From NCBI GenBank assembly GCA_964016875.1, contig OZ024720.1, positions 41,011,106 to 41,075,105 of the forward strand: a stretch of DNA of 64,000 nt, given 5' to 3'. Below the pieces are notes generated by a model. That model saw nothing but the letters and a program-made list of their open reading frames with translations, did not search any database and was not told where the DNA came from. The DNA is from Fallopia convolvulus (lineage: Eukaryota > Streptophyta > Magnoliopsida > Caryophyllales > Polygonaceae). This document shows, in pieces, positions 54,534-64,000 of the stretch (the first letter of the stretch is position 1; each line of letters begins with the position of its first letter). The translations under genes and the position numbers were made by a program.

Positions 54534-57341
54534 TGTAATAACTGCGGTTTTTAAGGATATTTTTGAATTTTTCTCGGATATCCTTTTAACCTCTTTGTCC
54601 GTTTTAACGCTTAATCCAATATTTTGTTGGAGATTAAATCCTAGAAAATTCTTGATGATATCCTAAAATCACAAAGAAATGATTTTATGGATCGGTGTGA
54701 ATTGTAGGATTTTTTAGTGGAAAAAGAATATTTATTGTATAAGCCGTCTTTTAAATTATGTATTGTAAGGGATTTAAAATACAAAACAGAAGCTTTAAAA
54801 ATTGAAGGTAGCAAGATAAAATCATGGAAAATTGGTTTTATTGGTCTACATAATTTACGGGACGTTTTTCGTTTAGTGAGTTTTTTCACCCGAGGTACAT
54901 AATTTTACCGCTTTAACGCGAGTCCCGTTCCGAGACGGGTTTGGTTTTTAAACCGCCTCTCATATGCCTTAATTAGGAAGGAAATTGAGATGGAATTCCT
55001 ATCTTCTGCCTAGTCAAAGTCTACTTTCATTTTGAAAGCAAACAAAAGCGAGAGAGGGCTGGACGAGAGAAACGACGGACTCGGCGCATCTTCACCGTCG
55101 GCTACTTTCTCCTTGCCCCAGCCACCATCCTCCTCCTACACCTCTCATCTTCTTCCTCCTTTCAAGGGGCTTATGCTGCTAGAACCAAACCAGCGAGAAT
55201 CATGGCGGGACGGCGACAGACTCAAGAGAGGAGAACTCTTCACCGCCGGTCATTTTATTGCCTCGCTTGTGACGCCGCCGGCAACCGTTGGCTTGTCCGA
55301 CCACCACCCTTCAAGAGGACTACTCCGGGGCAACGCCCAGCCACCCTCGGGCTCAAGTATCGAGCCAAACGAGCCATGGGCTCGAGTGAAGGTATATGCG
55401 ATCGAAATTAATTAGCGGGTTGATTGCGGAGCCACCGTAAGGGACTTTCGGTTCCGCTTTGCTAATTAACTTTATGTTTTTTATAATCTTGACGTTGATA
55501 CGGTCCCACTGGTTCAAACCGCTCGAGAAACGGACGTCCGGATCTTCAGTTATAGCGAATACAAGTTTTGATACCGATTGGCAGGTAAAGGACTTCGGAT
55601 AATTACTCATGATTCGTTGTTAATCCGTTTGATCCGAGATCTGGTAATCTTTAAGAACTGTTGCTAATGAACAATTTTTATTTAGAAAATTGGTTCAAAA
55701 GTGAAGCGGATAATTAGTTATAATTCCGCCAAGATGGCTCCTTGAAGCATGATAACTAAGGATTTATTATATATCGATATTCGGAAATTAAATCGTTTAT
55801 CGATTAGGAAGTTGTAGGAGTTGAGAATACAACTAAGAAGTGTTTTTGTGAGCTCGTTGTTGAGAAATCTTTTGTTATATTTGGCAGAAGGGTGATAGAG
55901 ATTTCTGTTAGAATCGCTCAGAACGTTGAGCACGCCTTATAAGGCAAGTGGACGGTTCTCTCTTGCATTATGGTTATTAAATGAGGAATTGAATCCCACT
56001 TAATATTTGCGTTGTGAACAACTTGTATGATTAATAAAATATGATAGGTTGTTGTTTTGTTAGAAATAATGACCATATTGTTGTTTATTCAGTTTTGCGG
56101 TAGAACTGGATTTAAGTCCGTTATGTGTGACCTTGTATACTTTCTCATGTTGAGACATTGTTGTTGAATTAAGGTAGTTTCAGGGAGGGGAACGTGGTTC
56201 CATATCCTCTCTTTAAAGCAATATTGCATTAAGAGGGGCCTAATCCTAATGGTGGGTCATGACTCTTCCCCTGCTCTTCGTGTGAGAGGGGTGACGCACA
56301 CTCTAGCTAAGTGCAAGTTTGGCACGGTGTAGTGTAGATGACAGGGTAATAGGCCTCTCTATCTCTACCTCACCATATGCAAATGAAAGATCAAGGATAG
56401 CTTAAGTCCTTTGATCTTGGTACATGGTAGATGAACATGGATGAAATACTCCGATGATCTCTACAATACCAGAATATTTCGGCAGTAGTTCGAGCCGATT
56501 AAAAGCCACCAACTTGGTTGTGAAAAGTTTTGAAAGTAATATAAGATAAGTTTGTTATGCACATTAATACACCTGAATGGTTCGTGCAGTCGGAAGGCCA
56601 TTCTTGCTTCCGGTTGTTAATGATTCTTAATCAAACTTTGATTAAGTTAATCTGAATAGTCGATGGAGGCTTTTCAAAATGTTATGTGATTAATATGAGT
56701 TCCCAACAATTGTTTATGCTTCTTAAGAAACCACAAGCGATGGTGTTCTCTCTCTTGATTATGCGAGTCTCCTTCGTATTCTCTATAAGACTACTAACTG
56801 TTGGATCATAATCCGAGTCTAATCGGATTTGGATGCCAATATGTTTAGTTACAACCATAAGAACCAAGTTAGATTCTCCGCTTTCTAGTCTTTCGTTAGA
56901 ATAACCCGTCCATCTTCTTTTCTTTTATATGGTCGGCTGGTGTCCATCGTTGGTTTACGATACATCAGGTTCTTCTTGGAAGTTGATTCAAGAGGCGGAT
57001 TCAGATGTTTGAAGCTCCAGAAGTTGAAGAAAGGTTTCAAATGGCTATACTTGAGTGAAGATCATGGTTGGACCACTGCAAAGCTAATGTTGTTATAAGA
57101 TCATTTGTATTTATTCCACTGTAACGTTTTCTTAAACTTTGTAAAGTTGGAGTTGTGAAATAATAAAGATTAAGTTCTTTTACAACTTTTTGTGGTCTTT
57201 CACTTTCATAATTCTGTTTTAAATGAATCCAGCTTTTGGATTTTTAGTTTATTCAGTCAGTTTAAAGCTTTGGGTAGCTTCAGTTTAGTCTTAATCGGGG
57301 TTACTGGCGGTAATACCTCCAGGGTAGGAAGGGGTGTTACA
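54534..57341 (+). repeat. 3' LTR of chromoviral element
   Basis: 2808 bp, TG...CA, followed by the right AATT-containing duplication AAATT (57342-57346). It is colinear with the 5' LTR. Confidence 0.92.
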
Positions 57342-57346
57342 AAATT

Positions 57347-58639
57347 AAATAGATATCTAGGATTTCTTAAATTAAATAGATTTAACAAAATCGTAGTAAG
57401 AATTTTTGAAACCAAAGTCCATATTGATATCTAGGATTTCTTAATGTTTTTAAAAATATATAAAATTTAAATTAAGAAAGAAAATATATTGTTAAGATAT
57501 TTAGGTTTTAAATGTCTAAAAATCAGTAGTTGTTACCATAGAACAAAGATAAATTTTCAAAATATTTACCTTAAATTACATAGCATTAGTTTTACGTATC
57601 TTAATAATTTCCTTCTTAAAATTTTCAATTATTTTCTTCAAGATTATCCAATTATAATCGATCATTTCTCTAAATTATATTAGATATAATTATCCAATTA
57701 TAGAAAACTATCTTTTATATACCAAGAACATGAAAGAATACGTATTAGACAATTAGGAAAAAAATCATCGAGAATATTTTTTTCTGCATTCAATTGCCAT
57801 AAAAAATAACTAAATTTCATTTCAAATAAAAGGTTAAGTAAACTGCCAACAAACTTTCAAAAATAAATACCCATATGTCCGATCTTTAATTTTCAAATCA
57901 AAACAACTCTATCCAAAATAACCACTCCATATCAAGAAATCTATTATTTTGTTCCAATAATAAAAGAAAGTAAAAGGAAATCATCACACTTTAGTAGGAT
58001 TAATAGAAATAGTTATAAATAATATATATTCTAACAAAATATCAAAATAAGAAAAAAATAATGGACGAAGAATGGAAGATCGAACATGCATAACGTAGAT
58101 GATCAAGAAGATTCATCCCCGGCACTCAACCTTCTAATCATCCTCGAGTGCTTGCATTCCTGTTTCTCCATTTATCCGATCTAGTCTCACACCGCCATCA
58201 ACCCCCTCCAATTAAGACGACAATGAAACCCTAACCAATGCAAGTGAAATTAAGTTACCATGAAATTAGAGAGTAAGAATGACCTTTGGCATATTGCATC
58301 ATCAATGGCATTGAATGAGAACATAAATCGGCGGGTAAACAATAGATCTTAATGGAGTGGCGAGCCAATGGCATCAAAGAGAACGGAATCAGGGGAAGAG
58401 TAAACAAAATCTACGCAGAACAAACCTTTGAAAAAGTGGGTCATGAAAAGTTCCAACGTAGAGCAATTATGATGCGTTTAGATGTATGGAGAAGAAATGT
58501 TGATAATGGGATGGTTTTTTTAATAATTAAGAAGATGGTGTGTGATTCTACCAAAAAAAAGAAAGATGATGTGTAAATGAATCTGCCATGTGGATTATGA
58601 AGTGGAAAATAATAATTAATGTGTAATTTTCATAAAGTA
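57347..58639. other. AT-rich DNA, no gene
   Basis: The first 100 bp repeats the words TAGATATCTAGGATTTCTTAA twice (57350 and 57429) and matches DNA just left of the chromoviral element (about 35422), so the insertion lies in an older repeat. The segment 58100-58560 is less AT-rich but has no frame that I can name. It may be part of the Helitron whose 5' end is at 58760. Confidence 0.45.
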
Positions 58640-58760
58640 AGGAGAAATTGCCATGTGGCAAATTCATATGTGGCGCAATGTGGGATCGCCAAGTGGAAAA
58701 ATGCGACGTGGCGCAATATGGTGGCTCGAATCCTTAGCGGTTTTAATTATATATATAGAT
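58640..58760 (-). mobile_element. Helitron 5' end, minus strand
   Basis: On the minus strand it reads A then TCTATATATATAATTAAAAC, followed by repeats of the type CACATTGCGCCAC; it is the same family as the end at 17098. It abuts the 3' hairpin of another Helitron at 58761, suggesting insertion into that element. Its own 3' end was not found at lower coordinates. Confidence 0.55.
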
Positions 58761-59143
58761 TCCAGTACCTTGTACGGGTTTTTCTTAAATAAAATATTAA
58801 TAATAAAATATTTTTAAATATATTTATTATCCGAGAAAAATAATCATGTAAATACTTAAATATAAATTTTATAAGACAATTATCATATAACTAATCAAGA
58901 TCTTTTCATATAAGGTAACAAATGATTGGATTATAATAATAATCTTCCTATTTATCATATCCAAAAATAAAAGATTATTTAATAATAAAATTTTCTATCT
59001 TACATTTTAAAAATATGGATAAGAATTTATCATATCCAAAAATAAAAGATTGTTTTTAAAAAAAAGGGTGATGTGATCCAATCTAAAAATGACATGTGTC
59101 GTTTAATAATTTTTTTAACCTCCGTTTTAGGTTATAGTTATGA
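58761..59143 (-). mobile_element. Helitron fragment related to 876-1989
   Basis: The minus strand starts TCATAACTATA at 59143, as in the 876-1989 copy, and ends with the hairpin region near 58765-58785 (CCGTACAAGGTAC). The final CTAG is replaced by the start of the second Helitron. Much of the middle has been lost compared with the other copy. Confidence 0.65.
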
Positions 59144-59169
59144 TTTGTGGTACTGACTACTGATTCAGT

Positions 59170-59340
59170 CATTCAGATCCGGTTGAGCGTCCGTTTGGAT
59201 GTAGCAGAAAAGGAGCGTTTTTCGGAATTTTGAGCTTTTTCAAGAAGCTCCTACACTCAAGGGTCTTTAATTTCTGCTAGCTGAATGGGCTATTAAGCTC
59301 TAGCTACCTTCCATCTGAATGGACGCTGAGTCAAGTTTCA
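59170..59340. mobile_element. possible MITE
   Basis: GAGCGTCCGTTTGGATG near 59184 and its imperfect inverse CATCTGAATGGACGCTGAG near 59312-59330 could be the terminal inverted repeats of a small MITE. The target duplication is not clear, so this is tentative. Confidence 0.3.
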
Positions 59341-59363
59341 TTTTCAGCTCACTTTCACTAGAA

Positions 59364-59962
59364 CTAGCATAAGTACCCGTGCCTTGCACGGGTTAATTTA
59401 GTCAAACATAAATTATTTATTTTAAAAATAAATTAATTTGATTTTTATTTCAATAGAATGAAATTTACGCATTATTTTAATGTAAGATCCAATATTTTTT
59501 CCCCTTAACTAAAAGAAAATGAATTAGTTTAGTAATTTTTAAAATTGTACACATATGTTTAATTTTAAAATCTATACATATAATATCAAACAAAAGTTTA
59601 ATTCCAACTTTTATACTTTTTTTCATTATAATATGAGATTTGAATATATAATTAATCAATAAAATGTATAAGTAATCAAATTAGAATGAGATAAGAATGA
59701 ATCTAAGATTTAATTATTAGTTGTAACAAACCTATATAAAAATAAAACAAAAATAATTATAAATATCTTTTGTTTAAATTAGTATTGAATTGTTTTTTAG
59801 AGGGTTGATGGTGTGGCGCCATATAGGCGAATTGAATATGGAGGCGACACATATGCAAAATTTCTAATATGAAAAAGTGATTTGATGGTGTGGCGCCATA
59901 TAGGTTGATGGTGTGTCAAAAAAGTGACTTCTTTAGTGTGTATATATATATATATATATAGA
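59364..59962 (-). mobile_element. short non-autonomous Helitron, minus strand
   Basis: The 3' end CTAG (59364-59367) is preceded on the minus strand by a strong hairpin, CCCGTGCAAGGCACGGG (59376-59392). The 5' end TCTATATATA is at 59962. The 599-bp body repeats GATGGTGTGGCGCCATATAG twice (about 59807 and 59885). A (TA)n run of about 20 bp lies just inside the 5' end. Confidence 0.75.
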
Positions 59963-60583
59963 TGAAGAATTAAAACTCATATTCTCTATTTTGAAGAATC
60001 TATTGTTTATTATTTTTAATTTATATAATATGAAAAAGAGCATCAACTATTATAAATTTTTTTTTATAAACATACAAATGCAAGATATTTATAATATGAA
60101 TTTATATGATACGTCAATAGATGATGAATACAATATTGATTTTATACTCTTATAGCAAGTGTATTGTTGAGACCTAAATCTAATTGAATTCGCTTCAATT
60201 GTTCAAAAGAGTTTGAAATCGACTTTGAAAAATAAACGCAAGTGGACACACAAACTTGTTGACGTAGTTTGGATTAAAGTCCTACCCTACAGAGCTTCAA
60301 GATGGGAGACTCACCCAATCCACTAGGCAACAAAGGCCAATACACAAAGATTGCAAGCAAGCACAAACAAAAGCACATGAAGCAAAGGCTAGAAACAAGC
60401 GAAGAAGAGAAAGCAAGCACAAAGCAGGAACCGAAGAGAGTCGAGCTTTCAAACTCTCAAGGATCTCAGGACCACCAAGGCACCAATCTTCCTCATCTCT
60501 CTCTTTTTCTCTTTTACTCTTTCTTTCTTCAATGGCCTTGGATCAACTTCGGTGAGCTACAATGGAATCGTCGGGCACAAGCT

Positions 60584-60628
<45 letters not shown>

Positions 60629-61330
60629 CTAGAAATTCGAAAGCAACGCGGAATGAACAAGACATGCAGCTCACTAGGGTTCCTTCGTGAGCTTATTAAG
60701 GAGCCCTTAAGACAAGACGACATCATTCCCCTATCATGCGTAATTAAATTAAAAACAAACTTACAAATTAGGTTCAAGGATCTCTTGAGAAAAACCTCTC
60801 TAGAAACCCTAGCCTCCAAGTTGTAAATTCAAGTTATGAGAAAGATAAAAGTAACAAGAGTTTAAATATGTCTTAAAACTATCCTCAAAAGCCCTACAAC
60901 CAAACACATCTTCCGATAATTAATAAAACAAGCCCAAAAAGCACAGCCCAAATGTCGGCCCAAGTCTCTGCGTAAAATTCCAAATTGCGCAGCTTGATTG
61001 CCAATTACGCGGCCGCGTAATGTCTTCCCAACCCGCGTAATTTGCTTCTGGTGAGATTGCTCGAGTTGACATCCTTTCTTGCAAGCCGTGTTTTCTTCTT
61101 TGTCATTCTTTCCATACTAGCTCTTCAATGATCCAATGCACCACCTCCTAGATCACTTCAACTCTTCTAACCACCACTATGATCAACCATAACCCATCCC
61201 ACTTTTGCTCTTAAACCTAGAAATCTGCAAAACCGAGCAAACAAGTGCAAACTAACGGAAAACACAGGATTCTACAAAGTAAAACCAACTAAAACTAACT
61301 AAAACTTATGCAAAACCGACATAAAACATG
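59963..61330. other. unassigned DNA with a GA microsatellite
   Basis: A 174-codon open frame (60302-60826) has an ATG (60302) but includes the GA microsatellite read as Arg-Glu repeats and shows no domain, so I do not call it a gene. The neighbouring sequence reads like a spliced leader or an old retroelement end, but nothing definite is seen. Confidence 0.4.
60585..60624. repeat. (GA)n microsatellite
   Basis: About 20 uninterrupted GA units. Confidence 0.95.
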
Positions 61331-61404
61331 CATCTAAACTACACCTATATGCAACCTATCAAAATTCCTGCAGAAATGGAACTTTTCAGCTGCCACAATC
61401 TTTG

Positions 61405-61625
61405 ATGAACTCGGGATAAAGAATTCAAAATCTTCACCGCCGGTAGGAAATAATGATGAACTCAGGAGAAAGAATTCGAAATCTTCATCGCCGACATATC
61501 TTCTCTGCCTCGATGTCGGCCCTAAGAAGGAACCAGAACAAGAACCATAGAGAGGATTAGGACGGAACGACGGATCTCGGGACAAAGAATTCGTCTTTAC
61601 TGTCGGCATATCTTCTCTACCTCAA
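61405..61625. repeat. imperfect tandem repeats
   Basis: Three diverged units beginning GAACTCGGGATAAAGAATTC (near 61407), GAACTCAGGAGAAAGAATTC (near 61454) and GATCTCGGGACAAAGAATTC (near 61572). The latter two also share a following ATATCTTCTCTRCCTC block. No gene is evident. An A-rich purine tract follows at 61640-61750. Confidence 0.65.
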
Positions 61626-62450
61626 TGTTACATTATACATTAAAGTGAAAGTATAAAGAAAAAGAAAAAAAGAGAAAAGGGGAAAAAAGAAACAAAAAAA
61701 AAGAAAAAGATAATAGAAAAATATGAAAAAAAAAAAGAAAAAGAAAAAGAATACAAATTTGTGCCAAGTAGGATCCATATCAATGCCACATTTCTCTTTA
61801 CTATTCTCTTTAACACAATAAAGAAAAAAGGCATTCGTTGAATGTTTTACGACACTATTGACAAATACATTTGAAGGCTTTAAATATATAATTAACCCTA
61901 TTAAATTAAGTCTCAAATAAGGTGAAGCAAGAAAATAAAAAAAAGTTTCTTCAACCTCCTTTCCTCTCTCCTGGATATTATCATACAAATTCCACTTCGT
62001 AAACTTGGATGAGAATGTATGGTGCTCATATTGGTAATAGGCTACTGGCTGACTCATATTTAAAGCAACTAGCACAGGCACAGACCTAGGGTGGGGCTAG
62101 GGTAGCCTCAACCACCCCTAAAAAAATAAAAAATAATAAAAATAAAGTAAATTTAATATAAAAAATAAAAAAAATATGGTGAATTTAGTAATAAATTTGT
62201 TAAATTAAGGTAATTTAACCCACTCAATTTTTTTTTGATGAAAATTAGCCCACCGTAATAAAAAATTAAGCAAAAGAGCAACATGGTGTTGAATCGCAAC
62301 TATATATGGGGAATAAAGGTTTAAGGAAAAAAATAACAAAAAAACAACAATCGATCATTTGATACGAAAATTTTGGGCTAATGGGGTTTAGAAACCTTGA
62401 ACGATAATCCAATATTGATTCATTTATTGCAAGAGTTCAAAATAACCCAT
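61626..62450. other. A-rich and unassigned DNA
   Basis: A purine tract (61640-61750), then AT-rich sequence. The segment near 62085-62120 (GGGTGGGGCTAGGGTAGCC) looks like a piece of a dispersed plant repeat. No gene. Confidence 0.4.
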
Positions 62451-62456
62451 ATACTG

Positions 62457-62600
62457 TGACACCCCTATACCCTATGACATATACTTTGTAATAACTTATT
62501 TCACATATAAACATATACTGTGACACCCCTATACCCTATGATCCCTGTATGATCCGAAGATCCTGTATGATCCGAAGATCCTGTATGACCCGTAGGTCCT
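62457..62600. repeat. short duplications at the chromovirus LTR edge
   Basis: TGTGACACCCCTATACCCTA occurs at 62457 and again at 62518. After the second copy, an 18-19 bp unit close to GATCCGAAGATCCTGTAT is repeated two to three times. The LTR end therefore appears twice, from tandem slippage or from an earlier insertion. Confidence 0.7.
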
Positions 62601-64000
62601 GTAATACAAATTCAGGGCGAGACAGTCACAGGTCCTTTTAATCTCATTGCAATATGCGATGCAATCAAATGCATCATTTATTCATATATCATATGCCATC
62701 TATTAACATACTTTCTGTGCAAACAACTCTGGAAATTTCACAGCTATCATATAAAACACATATATCCATATAATCCATATACCACATATATCCATATAGA
62801 GCATATATTCATATATTCATATTTTAAATATAGCACATATGGTTGAATCTCCGGTCTATACTCAACTGTTTAAAGCAGATACTATATTTCTCCCCCTTGA
62901 CTCTGACCACGGTCTATGACTTGTGCTCCTATATATTACCCAATGCAAATTAGGCTATTTACTCTTATAAACTCTAACCCCAAATGCAATGAAATGCCAG
63001 AATGCATTACAACTTCTTGTGCATCTTTCCAAATCCTTTAAAACTTGACCGCAATAAACTATATATATATAGAAGAACATTTTTCTAGTTCAATCCTTTC
63101 TGAAAAACTTGATCAAAGGGCTCCCTAATATCATTACAAAATAAAACCCTAAAAATACTCTGAAATCTTTTACCGAATATAAATCTGATATCGAAAACAC
63201 CCTATGAGAACTATAAATCGACTGATTTTCAAATCAAAATCAACTATAGATCTAGATCTGGAAAATTAGGAAAATCTGAATAAACCATTAACTAATTAAA
63301 AACTTACCAAAACATGCTTGTACTTCAAGATTAAAACCCGGTAGAAGAGATCTTGTACCAGATCCAACAAAAACACCGAAAATCAAACTCTTTCTTTTTC
63401 TTGTTTCTTTTTCCCCTCTTTTTCTTCTTTGGTTACGTAACTTTGATGAAGTTCAAGAACATGAACATATATATATTTGAAAGTGAAAGTTAAGTCGGCA
63501 AAAACATGTCGGCTTAACTTTATAAAAACTACAATTTTCACCCTCAAATCTTCTTTACTACAAACTTTACCCTAAAATAATTAATAATTAATTTTTAGTT
63601 AAAAACTTTTTAAAATACAATAAACTTAATTAGAAAATAAATATTACGTTTAAAAACTCACTATATATCATGCCAATATGCTATGCATATGCTCTTAATC
63701 TTATATGAACATCGAATGACATATGCACTTTGGTCGGGGATGTTACAATCCTCCCCCTCTATAAGAATTTTGTCCTCAAAATTCACTATCTCTTCTAATG
63801 ATGCAGTATGATAGGGAATCAATTACCATTAAACAAATGCGGATATGACTTTCTCATCTTATCCTCGGTTTAACAAGTCGTTTCCTCTATACCATGATTC
63901 TTCCAAATTACTTTAACCATCGGAATCTCCCTATTCCGCAACTGTTTGATTCCGTAGTCCACTATCATGACTGGTTCTTCTATGTAGCTCAAATTCTCTA
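62519..64000 (-). mobile_element. chromoviral Ty3/Gypsy element (3' LTR and pol end), runs off the window
   Basis: On the minus strand a purine tract GAGGGGGAGGA (63750-63760) is followed by the LTR start TGTAACATCCCCGACC at 63747. The LTR runs to about 62519, where it ends TAGGGGTGTCACA. Beyond the tract, at about 63830-64000, the minus strand codes the pol C-terminus with the Asn-Arg-Glu-Ile-Pro-Met-Val-Lys-Val and Trp-Lys-Asn-His blocks of the chromodomain-like tail, interrupted by a TAA where a Glu codon is expected. It is a different family from the 35-57 kb element, having an LTR of only about 1.2 kb. Confidence 0.82.

Larger units (their letters stand above)
35464..57341 (+). mobile_element. 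chromoviral Ty3/Gypsy element with 2.8-kb LTRs, interior eroded, host of the Athila insertion
   Basis: LTRs 35464-38251 and 54534-57341 begin TGTAATAAC and end GGTGTTACA. A perfect 5-bp duplication AAATT lies at 35459-35463 and 57342-57346. PBS TGGTATCATAGC (38256-38267) differs by one base from the usual initiator Met tRNA site. By eye the LTRs differ at about 5% in the first 400 bp. The interior, 5.7 kb once the nested Athila-like element is removed, has no long frame; stops and shifts lie throughout. Remnants of the integrase zinc finger, the catalytic core and the pol C-terminus in the 3' part identify a chromovirus (Tekay/Del-like). It was probably already non-autonomous when it inserted. 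Confidence 0.9.

Noticed and set aside
60302..60826. 174-codon frame with Arg-Glu repeats
   Set aside because: A GA microsatellite provides the repeats, and no other homology is seen.
61617..62081. hydrophobic Phe-rich frame on the minus strand
   Set aside because: It is the translation of an A-rich purine tract; the apparent membrane segments are composition artefacts.

Overview
This window looks like intergenic heterochromatin of a flowering plant. It is AT-rich and almost gene-free, and it is filled with plant-type transposable elements: SIRE/Maximus-like Copia, Athila-like Gypsy, chromoviral Gypsy, L1-like LINEs with a C-terminal RNase H, Helitrons, and MULE, hAT and CACTA DNA elements. 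I support one host gene, a five-exon DNA-3-methyladenine glycosylase on the minus strand (21101-22337). A dicot is a guess from base composition.

Layout. 1-2690: short repeats and a small Helitron (876-1989). 2691-12572: a complete but mutated SIRE-like Copia element with a perfect 5-bp target duplication (GTTGA) and an extra downstream ORF. 12573-17097: unassigned DNA with small hairpins, then a decayed LINE split by a CACTA-type end. 17098-20500: a Helitron-type 5' end, then AT-rich DNA carrying a MULE (17836-19565, 10-bp TSD) that itself carries a hAT-type MITE (18657-19266, 8-bp TSD). 21101-22337: the glycosylase gene. 22365-about 33240: two related LINEs in tandem, same strand as the gene. 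LINE A, bounded by a 15-bp TSD, lies 27 nt upstream of the gene's start codon. 33367-35370: a cruciform-forming inverted repeat and a Helitron. 35464-57341: a 21.9-kb nest. A chromoviral Gypsy with 2.8-kb LTRs and perfect TSD (AAATT) has a badly eroded interior, which is split by a much younger, nearly intact Athila-like element (41081-51648). 57347-62450: Helitron ends, microsatellites and unassigned DNA. 62519-64000: LTR and pol end of another chromovirus on the minus strand, running off the window.

Most striking signal: the Copia element carries 25 perfect copies of a 9-bp palindromic word, GTCRNYGAC, in LTRs, untranslated DNA and coding DNA; less than one is expected by chance. The Athila-like element carries a different palindromic word (TCGG-N1-2-CCGA) in five clusters, one spanning the gag-to-protease frame change. 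Dense, family-specific palindromes in unrelated elements suggest DNA-level selection, perhaps binding sites for a self-recognition or anti-silencing factor. That is inference.

Many short open frames in the LTRs and repeats are not genes. Positions of stops and frameshifts were worked out by reading the sequence by eye.
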